From positions 1 through 9,346 of the forward strand of contig CACZAK010000238.1 in NCBI GenBank assembly GCA_902779075.1: a stretch of 9,346 nucleotides of DNA, in the 5' to 3' direction. Both the position numbers and the translations under genes were made by a program. Shown here one piece after another: positions 1-7,133 of this stretch (within the stretch, counting starts at the first letter, position 1; every line of letters starts with the position of its first letter). The notes beneath the pieces were generated by a model. It was not told where the DNA came from and searched no databases. It worked only from the letters and a program-made list of their open reading frames with translations. Source of the DNA: an uncultured bacterium. Lineage in GTDB: Bacteria; Verrucomicrobiota; Kiritimatiellia; RFP12; UBA1067.

Positions 1-585
1 CGCACCGTATCGGCAAACGCGCGGCGAATCGGCAGGTTCTCGTTCGCGCGGTTCTTGAAAGCGTCGGCGATTTCTGCGGCGGAAAGCTGCTTGCCGTAGA
101 TCTTCGCGAAAAGCGCGAGATGGCGTTCGCAGAAACACCCGCCATTGTTGAGCCCGCGCCCCCATGCAAGCGTGTAGTCGTCCTCGATGTTGATCATGCG
201 AGGACGCGCCGCTGCGACGACCGCCTTGACCTTCGCCGCCCAGTCGGCCTGGAACGCGGGATCAAGCGGGCATTTCTTGTTGTCCGCGCTTCTGCCGCCG
301 AAGGCATCCTCGATAGGACTGAAGCCGGAGACATAGCGGATTGACGGCGAGCACCACCAGCCGACTTCAATGCCGTCGTCGGCTACGCGTTTCGCGATCT
401 CGCCGATCTCGCCCAGCGATGAAGAACCGGCGAAGGCCCGACTGCCGCGCAATCGACTTGAGGTCGTTCGCCGTCTCCTCAACCACGCCGCGCCGCCACA
501 TGACCGGCACAATCGGCTCCATTGTCTCCGCTCCGGCGACGCAAGCCGCCAAAACGAGACCAGCAAATATAGTCAGTTTCTTCAT
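1..585 (-). pseudogene. Secreted glycosidase-like protein, frameshifted, 3' end beyond window
   Basis: The ATG at 585 opens a signal peptide (MKKLTIFAGLVLAACVAGAE), followed by a mature start MEPIVPVMWRRGVVEETANDLKSIARQSGLRRFFI. That frame then turns into arginine-rich nonsense and stops at 367. The +1 frame picks up at about 413-425 with LGEIGEIAKRVADDGIEVGWWCSPSI and stays open to base 1. The second part contains NIEDDYTLAWGRG and then GGCFCERHLALF. This acidic cluster followed by CxC...H resembles uncharacterised glycosidase-like TIM-barrel proteins; the match is from memory, and no enzyme activity can be assigned. The start has TTGAGG at 595-600, nine bases upstream, and lies only 16 bp after the antitoxin stop, so it may be read from that operon. 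Some residues may be missing at the break as well as the frame. A real pseudogene and an assembly error are both possible. Confidence 0.65.
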
Positions 586-601
586 GTCAAAATGCCTCAA
601 G

Positions 602-1273
602 CTATGCACCATCCGATCTATCAAGGCAAGCGACTCTCTCGACGAGAGACTCTGCATTCACGGAAAGCGCGGCTGCAAGGGGCATCAACGTATCCATCCC
701 GGCGCGGCCAATGTCCTTGCGACCCTGCTCCAGCTCCTGTATCGTCCTGACGGAAACGCCCGCGCGCTTGGCAAGTTCGCTTTGGCTCAAACATGCGCTC
801 TTGCGAATGCGCTTCAAATTGCATTCAGGGAACTTGACGCGGTATAGCCGATCCATTTCGTCGCAAAACTGGGAGATGTCCATTTCATGATATGGATGGT
901 ACATTGCCACAACATCGTCGATGGACGCCACGGCGTAGATGCGGGCGAAATCAAGCCCCCTGAGCCACTGGTAGTGGGCAATGGCCCACGCCGCCCAGAA
1001 CTCGGGCGACTTCCCGTCCGGCGGCGAAGGATCGGCCACGCGGCGATACTTCTCGGCACAGCGGTCAAGAACCTCGTATGCCAGCTCGTATCCGCTCATG
1101 CCTGCGATAAAGCGCACCTCCCCGGCTCCAAACGCCGACGCGACCCCGGACGCAAGGAACATCTCCCAGAAGGCCCTCGCGGAATAGCCGAGCCCGTGAC
1201 AGGCAAAGTCGAGCATTCTGCCCAGCACCTGCCGCGCATGAAGAAGATAGGATCTATCGTAGGCGTTCGTCAT
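602..1273 (-). CDS. XRE-family antitoxin-like regulator with helical N-terminal domain
   Basis: A 223-residue protein. Residues 1-145 form a mostly helical domain (MTNAYDRSYLLHARQVLGRM..., then a KSPEFWAAWAIAHYQW block at 88-103), of a type I recall in gut bacteria next to DUF3990 genes. Residues 152-209 are a clear XRE helix-turn-helix, with LSQSELAKRAGVSVRTIQELEQG as its recognition core. It follows the DUF3990 gene and overlaps its end by 20 bp, so the two are co-translated. The expected role is to neutralise the partner and, through the HTH, repress the shared promoter at 1940-1969. I chose the ATG at 1273 because GAGGGG lies ten bases upstream; an in-frame ATG at 1291 has no ribosome-binding sequence. 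HTH identity is certain; the antitoxin role is inferred from gene order and the family pairing. Confidence 0.85.
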   Translation of the reverse strand: MTNAYDRSYLLHARQVLGRMLDFACHGLGYSARAFWEMFLASGVASAFGAGEVRFIAGMSGYELAYEVLDRCAEKYRRVADPSPPDGKSPEFWAAWAIAHYQWLRGLDFARIYAVASIDDVVAMYHPYHEMDISQFCDEMDRLYRVKFPECNLKRIRKSACLSQSELAKRAGVSVRTIQELEQGRKDIGRAGMDTLMPLAAALSVNAESLVERVACLDRSDGA

Positions 1274-1931
1274 CTGGCCCGATCCCCTCATCGATTATGC
1301 GGTCGATTCGCAAGTCGCCCGGCACCCTCCGATGCCTGAGCCCATTCAAGTACTCCTGGCGCGCCGCGCGGTCGCGCTCGTTCTTGCGCTCAAGCCAGTC
1401 AGACCGCAAGGCAGGGCGCGATTCCACGTGCTTGATCCGCCCAAACGCCTTGCGGCTCTTGATGACATACTGGTTGCCAAGACGTCCCAGACGCATCGCG
1501 GAGGCAAGCTGCGAATACGATATGGCCCCAGAAATGAAATCCTGTGCAAAGGTGAAGTAGCTGTCGTCCGCACGGTAGCCAACAATCACGTCGGCACTTC
1601 TATACGGAACCGCAAAGCGAGTCGTCAAATACTCCTTTGCCTCAGACGGCAGCCCGTACTCCGTTTCAAACTGTCGGTTCTCAAGCAGTACGGCAAGCCA
1701 GTGAAGGAGGCAATATGGCTCGGAATTCAGGTCGAGGACATTGAGCCCGTCATCCTTCATGGAATAGACGTTTGCCCATCCGTCATGGTCCATCCCCACC
1801 GCCCATTCCATGGCAAGTTCCTCGGACTCGGTGCAATAGAAGCCACGGCCATAGTCATTGCCGCGCTTGCCAGCGCCAAACAACGGCTTGACGATTCTCT
1901 CCTTCGACCCATGATAGAGTGTCCGATTCAT
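1254..1931 (-). CDS. DUF3990 family ADP-ribosyltransferase-like toxin
   Basis: A 225-residue cytoplasmic protein with the DUF3990 pattern: LYHGS at 5-9 (candidate NAD-binding His7), GNDYGRGFYCTES at 24-36 (candidate Tyr32), YRADDSYFTFAQDF at 119-132 and LGNQYVIKS at 151-159. DUF3990 belongs to the PARP-like ADP-ribosyltransferase fold, where the first two motifs correspond to the H and Y of the H-Y-E triad. The third catalytic residue is less clear; Gln154 or a nearby acidic residue are candidates. The last 50 residues are strongly charged and look like an extension. It is the first gene of a two-gene operon with the XRE gene. No Shine-Dalgarno precedes the ATG and the predicted transcription start lies only 1-3 bases upstream, so the mRNA appears leaderless. 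The family call is firm; toxicity and target are inferred. Confidence 0.85.
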   Translation of the reverse strand: MNRTLYHGSKERIVKPLFGAGKRGNDYGRGFYCTESEELAMEWAVGMDHDGWANVYSMKDDGLNVLDLNSEPYCLLHWLAVLLENRQFETEYGLPSEAKEYLTTRFAVPYRSADVIVGYRADDSYFTFAQDFISGAISYSQLASAMRLGRLGNQYVIKSRKAFGRIKHVESRPALRSDWLERKNERDRAARQEYLNGLRHRRVPGDLRIDRIIDEGIGPDDERLR

Positions 1932-1939
1932 GGATATGT

Positions 1940-1969
1940 ATTATACGCCTACAGGCGTATACTTGTCAA
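1940..1969 (-). promoter_or_regulatory. Consensus promoter of the toxin-antitoxin operon
   Basis: On the minus strand, TTGACA (1969-1964) and TATAAT (1945-1940) are separated by 18 bases; both hexamers match the sigma70 consensus exactly. The expected start of transcription, about seven bases past the -10 box, is near 1933, while the toxin ATG begins at 1931. Confidence 0.85.
1942..1961. promoter_or_regulatory. Palindromic operator inside the promoter spacer
   Basis: The arms TATACGCCT (1942-1950) and AGGCGTATA (1953-1961) are perfect inverted repeats around a 2-bp centre. The palindrome fills the spacer and enters the -10 box, so a bound protein would block RNA polymerase. The HTH protein of this operon is the obvious candidate ligand (inference). 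Confidence 0.75.
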
Positions 1970-2005
1970 TGGGCAGAATACATCGCCACAACAACGCAAA
2001 CCTCG

Positions 2006-4411
2006 TCACCGCACGAAGATCGTGAGGCCGCTGGCGCTGGCGGGCTGGTCGGGGAGATAGATGGTCTCGGACCACTTGCCGTCGCCGGTGTAGAAGCGGA
2101 CGTAAACGGTGTCGCGCGCGAGAGCCGGCGTTGTGAACTCCGCCGACTGTTCGTTCTCCGCAAACGATCCGCAGAGCTGCGTATGCTGCCAGCTCGCCGT
2201 ATCGATGCCGCCATAAGTCGAGCCCCAGGCGGCATAGACGTCCGTCGCCGCCGATCCTTCGCGGGTCAGTGTCGCTGTAATCTGATGCCCTACGCAACTC
2301 ACGGAATCGAGAATTAAGCTGTCCCCGAGAATCGTCTGGCCAACAACGAACGGCGTCGCGCTGCCATTCGGACACCAATCGTCAGTGACAAGGTCGTAGA
2401 GTCCGTAGGCGTCGTCTGAGACGTTCTTCGCCGGCACGAAGTCATGCACCAGTTCGCGCGGTGATACGGCGTCGTTGTAGATCTTGAGCGAGTAAATGCG
2501 CATAACACTGAACTGGTCGGGAAAGTAACCAGCGCCGTTGCCTGAAGCGAACACAAAGACATTCGGTCCTGTTATGGGCGCTCTGTTGATCGAGGCCGAA
2601 TTGGTCTCCGAGCCGCAGATGGTCACGTATTGGCCTCCGCCAAGCTTTACAAGCGTCCTCTCGTTCCTGGTGAGATTGCCATCCTTAGCCCCGCCCCCGT
2701 AAACAAACAGCCCCCTAGGAAAGCCGTCGGAATTACCCGTGCTTGACGAAAGAAGCAACTGGGCATTCTGTCCCTTGTCAGCAGACGAAAGATATACCCC
2801 ATAGTCCGTATCCTTGTTCCCCTGCCATGCAGTCTTGCCGTTCTTAAAATTGTTGTAGCCAATGAAGTCAAGGTCGAAACCGAGTATAAGACTGGCTGGA
2901 GCAAAGCCGCAGTCTACGTATTGGCATCCACCATCCGTCGATTCGATGTACTCGACCTCGACGTATCCTCCCGGCAGGCGCGAGACCATGACGTCGAGAG
3001 GAGCCGTGAACCGGACGGTCTCGCCCGAGGCCGTTCCGCCGCCTGACGGCCGCGCCAGGAACTGGAGTGAATAATTGGAGCCCAGCCTGAGCCCGCCGAT
3101 CATGGTTTCGTACTTGCCCGTAAACCGCGTCCCCTGCACGAGCAGGTTCGTCTCCATGGCCCCGTCCGTCCCGTAGGCGACGAGAAGGTCGTATGGATCC
3201 AACTCCATTCCACGCTGGAGGATTGTCACCGCCGCCGCCGCCGTGCCGTTGGAATGGACGTCCACCGGATCGGTTTCGTAGAGGCCCACGTCACGCAGCC
3301 CCTGCTGGTTGGGACCGATCAGACCCGTGAGGCAGATTTCGCCAAGCTGCACAGTTGTTGCGTCGGTGTTGGCCTCCTTGAACACGAATCGGACATGGCG
3401 GATCAACCAGAATCCGTCCATTTCGAAGTTTGCCGAATAGATGGCGCCCGACGACGAGGCCCAGGCGTTCGTGCGACAGTCTGCCAGCGTCCAGTCATTC
3501 TCGCCGGGAGACGCCTTGTCGCTCACGTAGACTTCCCATATCCTGGGCAGCCGCGCAAGAACTGACCAGGAGGAGATGTTCGCCATGCGGAAACCATAAC
3601 CGCGCAGGAAAACTGTGCGGTTGCCAAACGATTCCATGTCGAATGAGATGGTGACGGACGGATCCTCGGCGAGGTTGAACATCGTGCGACCGTTATGATC
3701 GGAGTCCGCGCCGTTGTTGCACGACTCGTCGCCGTCGAAGAGCTGCTGGCTGTTGCCATCAGCGGTACGCTCGCCCGTGGATGAAACGTTAAACGGAGTC
3801 GCAACCTCGCTCTCGCGTGCCATCTTCACGATGTCTATCAGGGAGAAATCGTCGGGGTTGGACGCTTCCCCGATGTCCATATCCAGCTCGCCGATGAAAA
3901 ACGCATAGTTATCCCCAGTCGCCGACGGCTCGAGCAGCACCAGCTTGAATGCGCGGTAGTAAACGCCGTCCGCCAGATTTGCCGGGTCGATGTTGAAGGT
4001 TTTGTTTTCCAAGACTTTGTCCTGCCATGCGATATTAGACTGGCTGTCGATCTCGACCCAGTCGTCCCCATCGACCGAGGCATAGAGCTTGAACGACTTG
4101 GGGCGACGCGCCAACTTGATGCTTGAACCCTCCGAGATAGTGTACGATACCGGCCGCACGCCCATTGTCAAGTCAACGCCGAGATAATAGGTTCTCTGAG
4201 AGCTAAACGACGTGTCGGTGAGCCATCCAGACTCCGGGCTTCCGTCGAAGACCAGATCCGGCGAGCTGGTGCCGTACGGTCCGCTGTAGTAGCCCGAGGA
4301 CGAGACCGATTTGATGAGCATGCTGAGCGTCGACGCCGACGCACCATTTGCGGCGACGATGGCGAGCGCCGCGACAACTCCGCGGCAGAATTTGCAGACG
4401 ACCGTGTTCAT
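2006..4411 (-). CDS. Secreted multidomain protein: two discoidin-like regions, Fn3-like regions, LamG-like domain
   Basis: An 801-residue exported protein. Residues 1-27 are a signal peptide ending ANGASA-S. Residues about 30-180 and 195-365 each look like F5/8 type C (discoidin) domains: LVFDGSPESGWLTDT with FKLYASVDGDDWVEI, then QQLFDGDESCNNGAD with IWEVYVSDK...NDWTLADC. Residues about 372-472 and 700-790 look like Fn3-type beta domains. Between them (478-690) is a LamG/concanavalin-like domain running from LPGGYVEVEYIESTDGGCQYVDCGF to RIYSLKIYNDAVSPRELVHDFVPAKN...YGLYDLV. No catalytic domain was recognised, so binding to glycans or host matter at the cell surface is the likeliest role. It ends in SASGLTIFVR, a tail shared with the gene at 9043. 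The ATG at 4411 has AAGGGAG six bases upstream. It diverges from a XylR-like regulator that probably controls it. Confidence 0.85.
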   Translation of the reverse strand: MNTVVCKFCRGVVAALAIVAANGASASTLSMLIKSVSSSGYYSGPYGTSSPDLVFDGSPESGWLTDTSFSSQRTYYLGVDLTMGVRPVSYTISEGSSIKLARRPKSFKLYASVDGDDWVEIDSQSNIAWQDKVLENKTFNIDPANLADGVYYRAFKLVLLEPSATGDNYAFFIGELDMDIGEASNPDDFSLIDIVKMARESEVATPFNVSSTGERTADGNSQQLFDGDESCNNGADSDHNGRTMFNLAEDPSVTISFDMESFGNRTVFLRGYGFRMANISSWSVLARLPRIWEVYVSDKASPGENDWTLADCRTNAWASSSGAIYSANFEMDGFWLIRHVRFVFKEANTDATTVQLGEICLTGLIGPNQQGLRDVGLYETDPVDVHSNGTAAAAVTILQRGMELDPYDLLVAYGTDGAMETNLLVQGTRFTGKYETMIGGLRLGSNYSLQFLARPSGGGTASGETVRFTAPLDVMVSRLPGGYVEVEYIESTDGGCQYVDCGFAPASLILGFDLDFIGYNNFKNGKTAWQGNKDTDYGVYLSSADKGQNAQLLLSSSTGNSDGFPRGLFVYGGGAKDGNLTRNERTLVKLGGGQYVTICGSETNSASINRAPITGPNVFVFASGNGAGYFPDQFSVMRIYSLKIYNDAVSPRELVHDFVPAKNVSDDAYGLYDLVTDDWCPNGSATPFVVGQTILGDSLILDSVSCVGHQITATLTREGSAATDVYAAWGSTYGGIDTASWQHTQLCGSFAENEQSAEFTTPALARDTVYVRFYTGDGKWSETIYLPDQPASASGLTIFVR

Positions 4412-4441
4412 GGGATGCTCCCTTCGCTGTTTCTACCGCGT

Positions 4442-4450
4442 ATTATATCA
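4442..4450 (-). promoter_or_regulatory. Extended -10 promoter of the secreted protein gene
   Basis: On the minus strand TGATATAAT (4450-4442) is a perfect extended -10 element. No good -35 hexamer lies 16-18 bases upstream; a direct-repeat half-site occupies that position instead, which suggests an activator-dependent promoter. Predicted start is near 4435, giving a leader of about 24 bases that carries the ribosome-binding site. Confidence 0.6.
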
Positions 4451-4463
4451 TACACCATACTGG

Positions 4464-4497
4464 CTTTTACGGCAAAGCGGATTGACTTTTCGGGCAA
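4464..4497. promoter_or_regulatory. AraC-type direct-repeat operator
   Basis: CTTTTACGGCAA (4464-4475) and CTTTTCGGGCAA (4486-4497) match at 10 of 12 positions and start 22 bp apart, about two helical turns. AraC-family dimers commonly bind such tandem half-sites. The first copy lies at about -29 to -40 of the secreted gene's start and the second overlaps the -35 region of the regulator's own promoter. Confidence 0.6.
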
Positions 4498-4511
4498 CAA
4501 GGTGATATACT
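4482..4511 (+). promoter_or_regulatory. Promoter of the XylR-like regulator
   Basis: TTGACT (4482-4487) and TATACT (4506-4511) each match consensus at five of six bases, with an 18-base spacer. The ATG begins at 4519, so the predicted start of transcription is at or within a base or two of the start codon. Confidence 0.7.
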
Positions 4512-4518
4512 TCCCGTC

Positions 4519-5646
4519 ATGAAGCATAAACCGGCAAGGAGAAACGTGCTGCTCACGTACGACAGCGACTACTCAAGCAGCCGCAGAATCGTCTCCGGGG
4601 CGCTTCGTCGCATATCCGAAATGTCAGACTGGGACGTGACGACGCTCAACTTCCGCAACCGCGGCTTCCAGCGTTCCGTGCGCCTGCTCGCCGAGCGGCA
4701 GCCTTTCGACGGCGTAATCATAGACTCGGACGTTCCGTGCGCCGAAGGTTTGAACAGGACGCTGCCGGACGCCATCTTTGTAAACGCCGCCGCCCCCACG
4801 CCCGGATGGACGCGCTTCGGATGCATCCCCGACAACTCGGCAGTGGCAAAAGCGGCCGCCGACGCCCTTTTGCGTCTCAGGCTCCCGCACTTCGCCTATG
4901 TCGGCGCACGGGCGCACGACCTCGAGAACTCCCACTCCGACCTCCGCGAACGGAGCTTTCGAAAGATTCTCGCACGGGAAGGCTTCAAGATATCGACCCT
5001 CTTCGTGGACAATCCCGTCTTCACGCAGCTTCTCGCCGAACTCCCGAAACCTGTCGGCATCTTCGCCTACAACGACGTCACAGCGGCAAAAGTCCTCTCA
5101 GTGCTGCACGCGATGGGAATTTCCGTGCCCGAACAGGCGGCCGTCGTCGGTGTTGACAACGATACCGACATCTGCGAAAACACTCACCCGCCGCTTTCAA
5201 GCGTCGCCTTGGACTTCGAGTCTGCCGGACGGCTCGCCGTCGAGATACTTGCGGCGGCCCTTGACGGTCGGCGCCAGATTCCACACAGCATGTTCGGCAT
5301 CTCGTCCGTAGTCGAGCGCCATACGACACAGAGCACCAGAGCCGGCAGCCGGATGATTCTTGCCGTGCGGGATATTCTCCGCCGAGAGTACGGAGAAAAG
5401 CTGTCTCTCGGCTCGATTGCGCGGCGGTTGAACGTCTCGCCGCGGCTCCTGACGATGCGCTTCCGCGAAATAACGGGGCGATCCGTCCATAAAGAGCTTC
5501 AGGAAATCCGTCTAACTGCGGCGCACAAGCTGCTCATGCTGCGCACACGACCAGTCAAAGAAATCGCCGCCGCATGCGGATTTCCGACGCTCGAGAACTT
5601 CTACCGCCGCTACCGCCAACGTTTCGGCCACACGCCGCGGGGTTGA
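4519..5646 (+). CDS. XylR-like transcriptional regulator (LacI-type ligand domain + AraC HTH)
   Basis: A 375-residue cytoplasmic regulator. Residues about 8-265 form a type I periplasmic-binding-protein fold as in LacI/XylR: FDGVIIDSDVP (63-73), a FAYVGA strand (125-130), FAYNDVTAAKVLSVLHAMGISVPEQAAVVGVDND (182-215) and PPLSSVALDFESAGRLA (224-240). It lacks the N-terminal LacI helix-turn-helix. Residues about 278-375 are an AraC-type reader with two HTH units, LGSIARRLNVSPRLLTMRFREITG (297-320) and VKEIAAACGFPTLENFYRRYRQRFGHTPRG (346-375). E. coli XylR has this domain order and binds xylose; the ligand here is unknown. It diverges from the secreted protein gene across a shared operator, so it probably activates that gene and controls itself. 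AAGGTG at 4499-4504 is too far upstream to act as a ribosome-binding site, which fits a leaderless start. Confidence 0.9.
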   Translation: MKHKPARRNVLLTYDSDYSSSRRIVSGALRRISEMSDWDVTTLNFRNRGFQRSVRLLAERQPFDGVIIDSDVPCAEGLNRTLPDAIFVNAAAPTPGWTRFGCIPDNSAVAKAAADALLRLRLPHFAYVGARAHDLENSHSDLRERSFRKILAREGFKISTLFVDNPVFTQLLAELPKPVGIFAYNDVTAAKVLSVLHAMGISVPEQAAVVGVDNDTDICENTHPPLSSVALDFESAGRLAVEILAAALDGRRQIPHSMFGISSVVERHTTQSTRAGSRMILAVRDILRREYGEKLSLGSIARRLNVSPRLLTMRFREITGRSVHKELQEIRLTAAHKLLMLRTRPVKEIAAACGFPTLENFYRRYRQRFGHTPRG

Positions 5647-5710
5647 GCCCCCCGCCAAAACTGCCGCAATCCGCCAACCCAGCTCTTCGGGTTACCATAG
5701 GATCCCTGCG

Positions 5711-5760
5711 GATTCGGCAATTGGATTATTGCTTTAGCCGCAAAGAGCGATTCGGCAATT
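5711..5760 (+). repeat. 12-bp direct repeat GATTCGGCAATT, two copies
   Basis: GATTCGGCAATT occurs at 5711-5722 and 5749-5760, 38 bp apart, between the convergent regulator and beta-helix-like genes. The second copy runs straight into the longer repeat at 5754-5770. Confidence 0.6.
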
Positions 5761-5770
5761 TGCCAACCCC
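5754..5770 (+). repeat. 17-bp flanking direct repeat, left copy
   Basis: GGCAATTTGCCAACCCC here and GGGAATTTGCCAACCCC at 7117-7133 differ at one base of 17. The two copies are in the same orientation on either side of the frameshifted gene at 5799-6987. Both copies form the left arm of a hairpin. Confidence 0.6.
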
Positions 5771-5794
5771 TACCACCGTAGGGGATTGGGGCAA
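5760..5794. terminator. Hairpin between convergent genes, possible terminator
   Basis: The arm TTGCC-AA-CCCCTA (5760-5772) pairs with TAGGGG-A-TT-GGGGCAA (5779-5794) through 13 base pairs with two small bulges and a 6-base loop. It lies between two genes that point at each other, 5 bp from the stop of the beta-helix-like gene. No T-run follows on either strand, so intrinsic termination is uncertain; it may belong to the repeat rather than be a terminator. Confidence 0.4.
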
Positions 5795-5798
5795 GCGG

Positions 5799-6987
5799 TC
5801 AGGGGCACTCGTTGCCGAGGGCGTCAACCCACTTGCGCTTGGCGGGATCGGTGCAGATTAGAAGCTTGTTCAAGTCGAGGTCGAAAAGCTGCTGCATATA
5901 CTGCGGATAGTAGCTGCGGCGCTCCTCGCTCGTGCAGGCGCTCTTGTGCGCGTTGTTGACGGTACGAAAGCCCGTACCCGAGCCATCCTCTGCCCAAAGC
6001 GGCAGATCTACGGCGTTCACGGCGTTCCAATCCGGCTGGGTGGTGAAGCCGATCTGCCCGCGCCATGTTCCCGGGCGAGTCTCGCGCATCAGGTCGCCGA
6101 GCTTCTTGCCCGGGACGTGCTCCGCGACGCGCTCGAAATTGAACGACACCATCGTCACCTCCTGCAGCCCGTGCAGCTCGCCGCCATTGTCGCCGCAGCT
6201 GGCGAAGAGCGGCATGTTCACGTTCTGCTCGTCGCAGCAGTTGATCATCGTGATCGGGTGGTTAAACGCGCAGTGGTACGGGTAGTTGCCGAAGGTGTAG
6301 CCGTAGAGTCCGAAGGTCGCCGCGCAGTTGACCATGACGACATGCTCGCCGCCGACCTGGAATCCCTGCCCGAAGCCCGTCGCCGAGACGTTGACGAGGT
6401 TCACGGGCACGTTGTTGCTGCCGTCAGTCAGCGTGATGCCGATGTTGCCGACGACCGGCGGCGGCGGATTGCCGAATGGATACTTGAGCCCTTCCAGCAT
6501 CGCCTTGCCGAACGCGTTGAGCTTGACGTTGTGAAGCTCGAGGCTGTTGACCCGCTGAAAGTCGAGCGCGCGCAGGTTGTGCTGCGAGTCCGGCGCCCAG
6601 ATGGCCACGTTCTCAAGGTTCAGCGCCGAGCCGTTCATGATGCCCTGCTCCGACCATTCGCCGCGGACGATGTCGACGCTCTCTCCGTCCGCCGGCAGCG
6701 CCTCGGGCCGCAAGTAGAAGACGACGCCGTTCGTCTCCATGCCCTTCGCCCAGCCGCCGACATACCGCCGCTCGCCACACGAAGAGCTGACGTCCGGACG
6801 CCGCGCAGTCGTCAATCGCCCGCTGTATCACGAGTTCGTCGTTCGTGCCAGTGCAGACATAATCGGCCTCCGCCCTTGCCGCAGGACGCGAGTCAGAAGC
6901 CGCGAGCCACACCTGCCGCGCATCGTCACGCGCAAGGCAGGCGCACCCCGCCAGAAACGCAAACAAAGAAATGCAAACAACTCTCAT
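5799..6987 (-). pseudogene. Exported beta-helix-like protein, frameshifted
   Basis: The ATG at 6987 has GAAGGG six bases upstream and opens a signal sequence with a lipobox-like LAGC (residues 12-15). YVCTGTNDELVIQRAIDDCAASGRQLFV follows, which is typical of the first turn of right-handed parallel beta-helix (pectate-lyase-like) proteins. This frame then degenerates and stops at 6613. The +1 frame resumes near 6760 with RYVGGWAKGMETNGVVFYL and runs for over 300 residues to the stop at 5799, including SALNLENVAIW, GITLTDGSNN, FQVGGEHVVMVNCAATFGLYGYTFGNYP and CTSEERRSYYPQYMQQLFD. From memory the intact family has about 35 more residues at the break, so a deletion is likely along with the frame change. 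The downstream frame can only start at TTG 6815, without a signal peptide. A predicted -10 box lies at 7070-7075. The substrate is unknown; a carbohydrate is plausible. Confidence 0.65.
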
Positions 6988-7069
6988 CTACCGCCCTTCA
7001 AGGACTGGAGTGCCGCCTTCGACGCCGACGGCGAGCCCAATGAAACCACACGCGAGATTTCTTACCATG

Positions 7070-7075
7070 ATTATA
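7070..7075 (-). promoter_or_regulatory. Candidate -10 box for the beta-helix-like gene
   Basis: TATAAT on the minus strand, about 83 bases before the ATG at 6987. No convincing -35 hexamer is present at the right distance, so the call rests on the -10 match and position only. Confidence 0.35.
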
Positions 7076-7116
7076 GAACCCTTCTCAAGATTTCACCGTA
7101 ATTTTACCAATTATGC

Positions 7117-7133
7117 GGGAATTTGCCAACCCC
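7117..7133 (+). repeat. 17-bp flanking direct repeat, right copy
   Basis: GGGAATTTGCCAACCCC matches 5754-5770 at 16 of 17 bases. It lies upstream of the beta-helix-like gene, and its right side falls within the truncated DUF2235-like ORF. Confidence 0.6.

Noticed and set aside
1332..2060. 242-codon plus-strand open frame opposite the toxin gene
   Set aside because: It is antisense to a clear DUF3990 gene, crosses its promoter and shows no domain; high GC keeps opposite frames open.
6770..6781. 12-mer CGCTCGCCACAC at the frameshift site, repeated near 8992
   Set aside because: A few exact 12-mers are expected by chance in 9.3 kb searched on both strands, and the flanks do not match.
5946..7043. 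365-codon plus-strand open frame opposite the beta-helix-like gene
   Set aside because: Its composition is rich in Arg, Val, Ala, His and Asp with no recognisable motif, while the minus-strand frames carry coherent family-like sequence.
6988..7068. 26-codon upstream ORF ending directly at the ATG of the beta-helix-like gene
   Set aside because: Its ATG lies upstream of the predicted transcription start and it has no ribosome-binding site; the exact abutment is probably chance.
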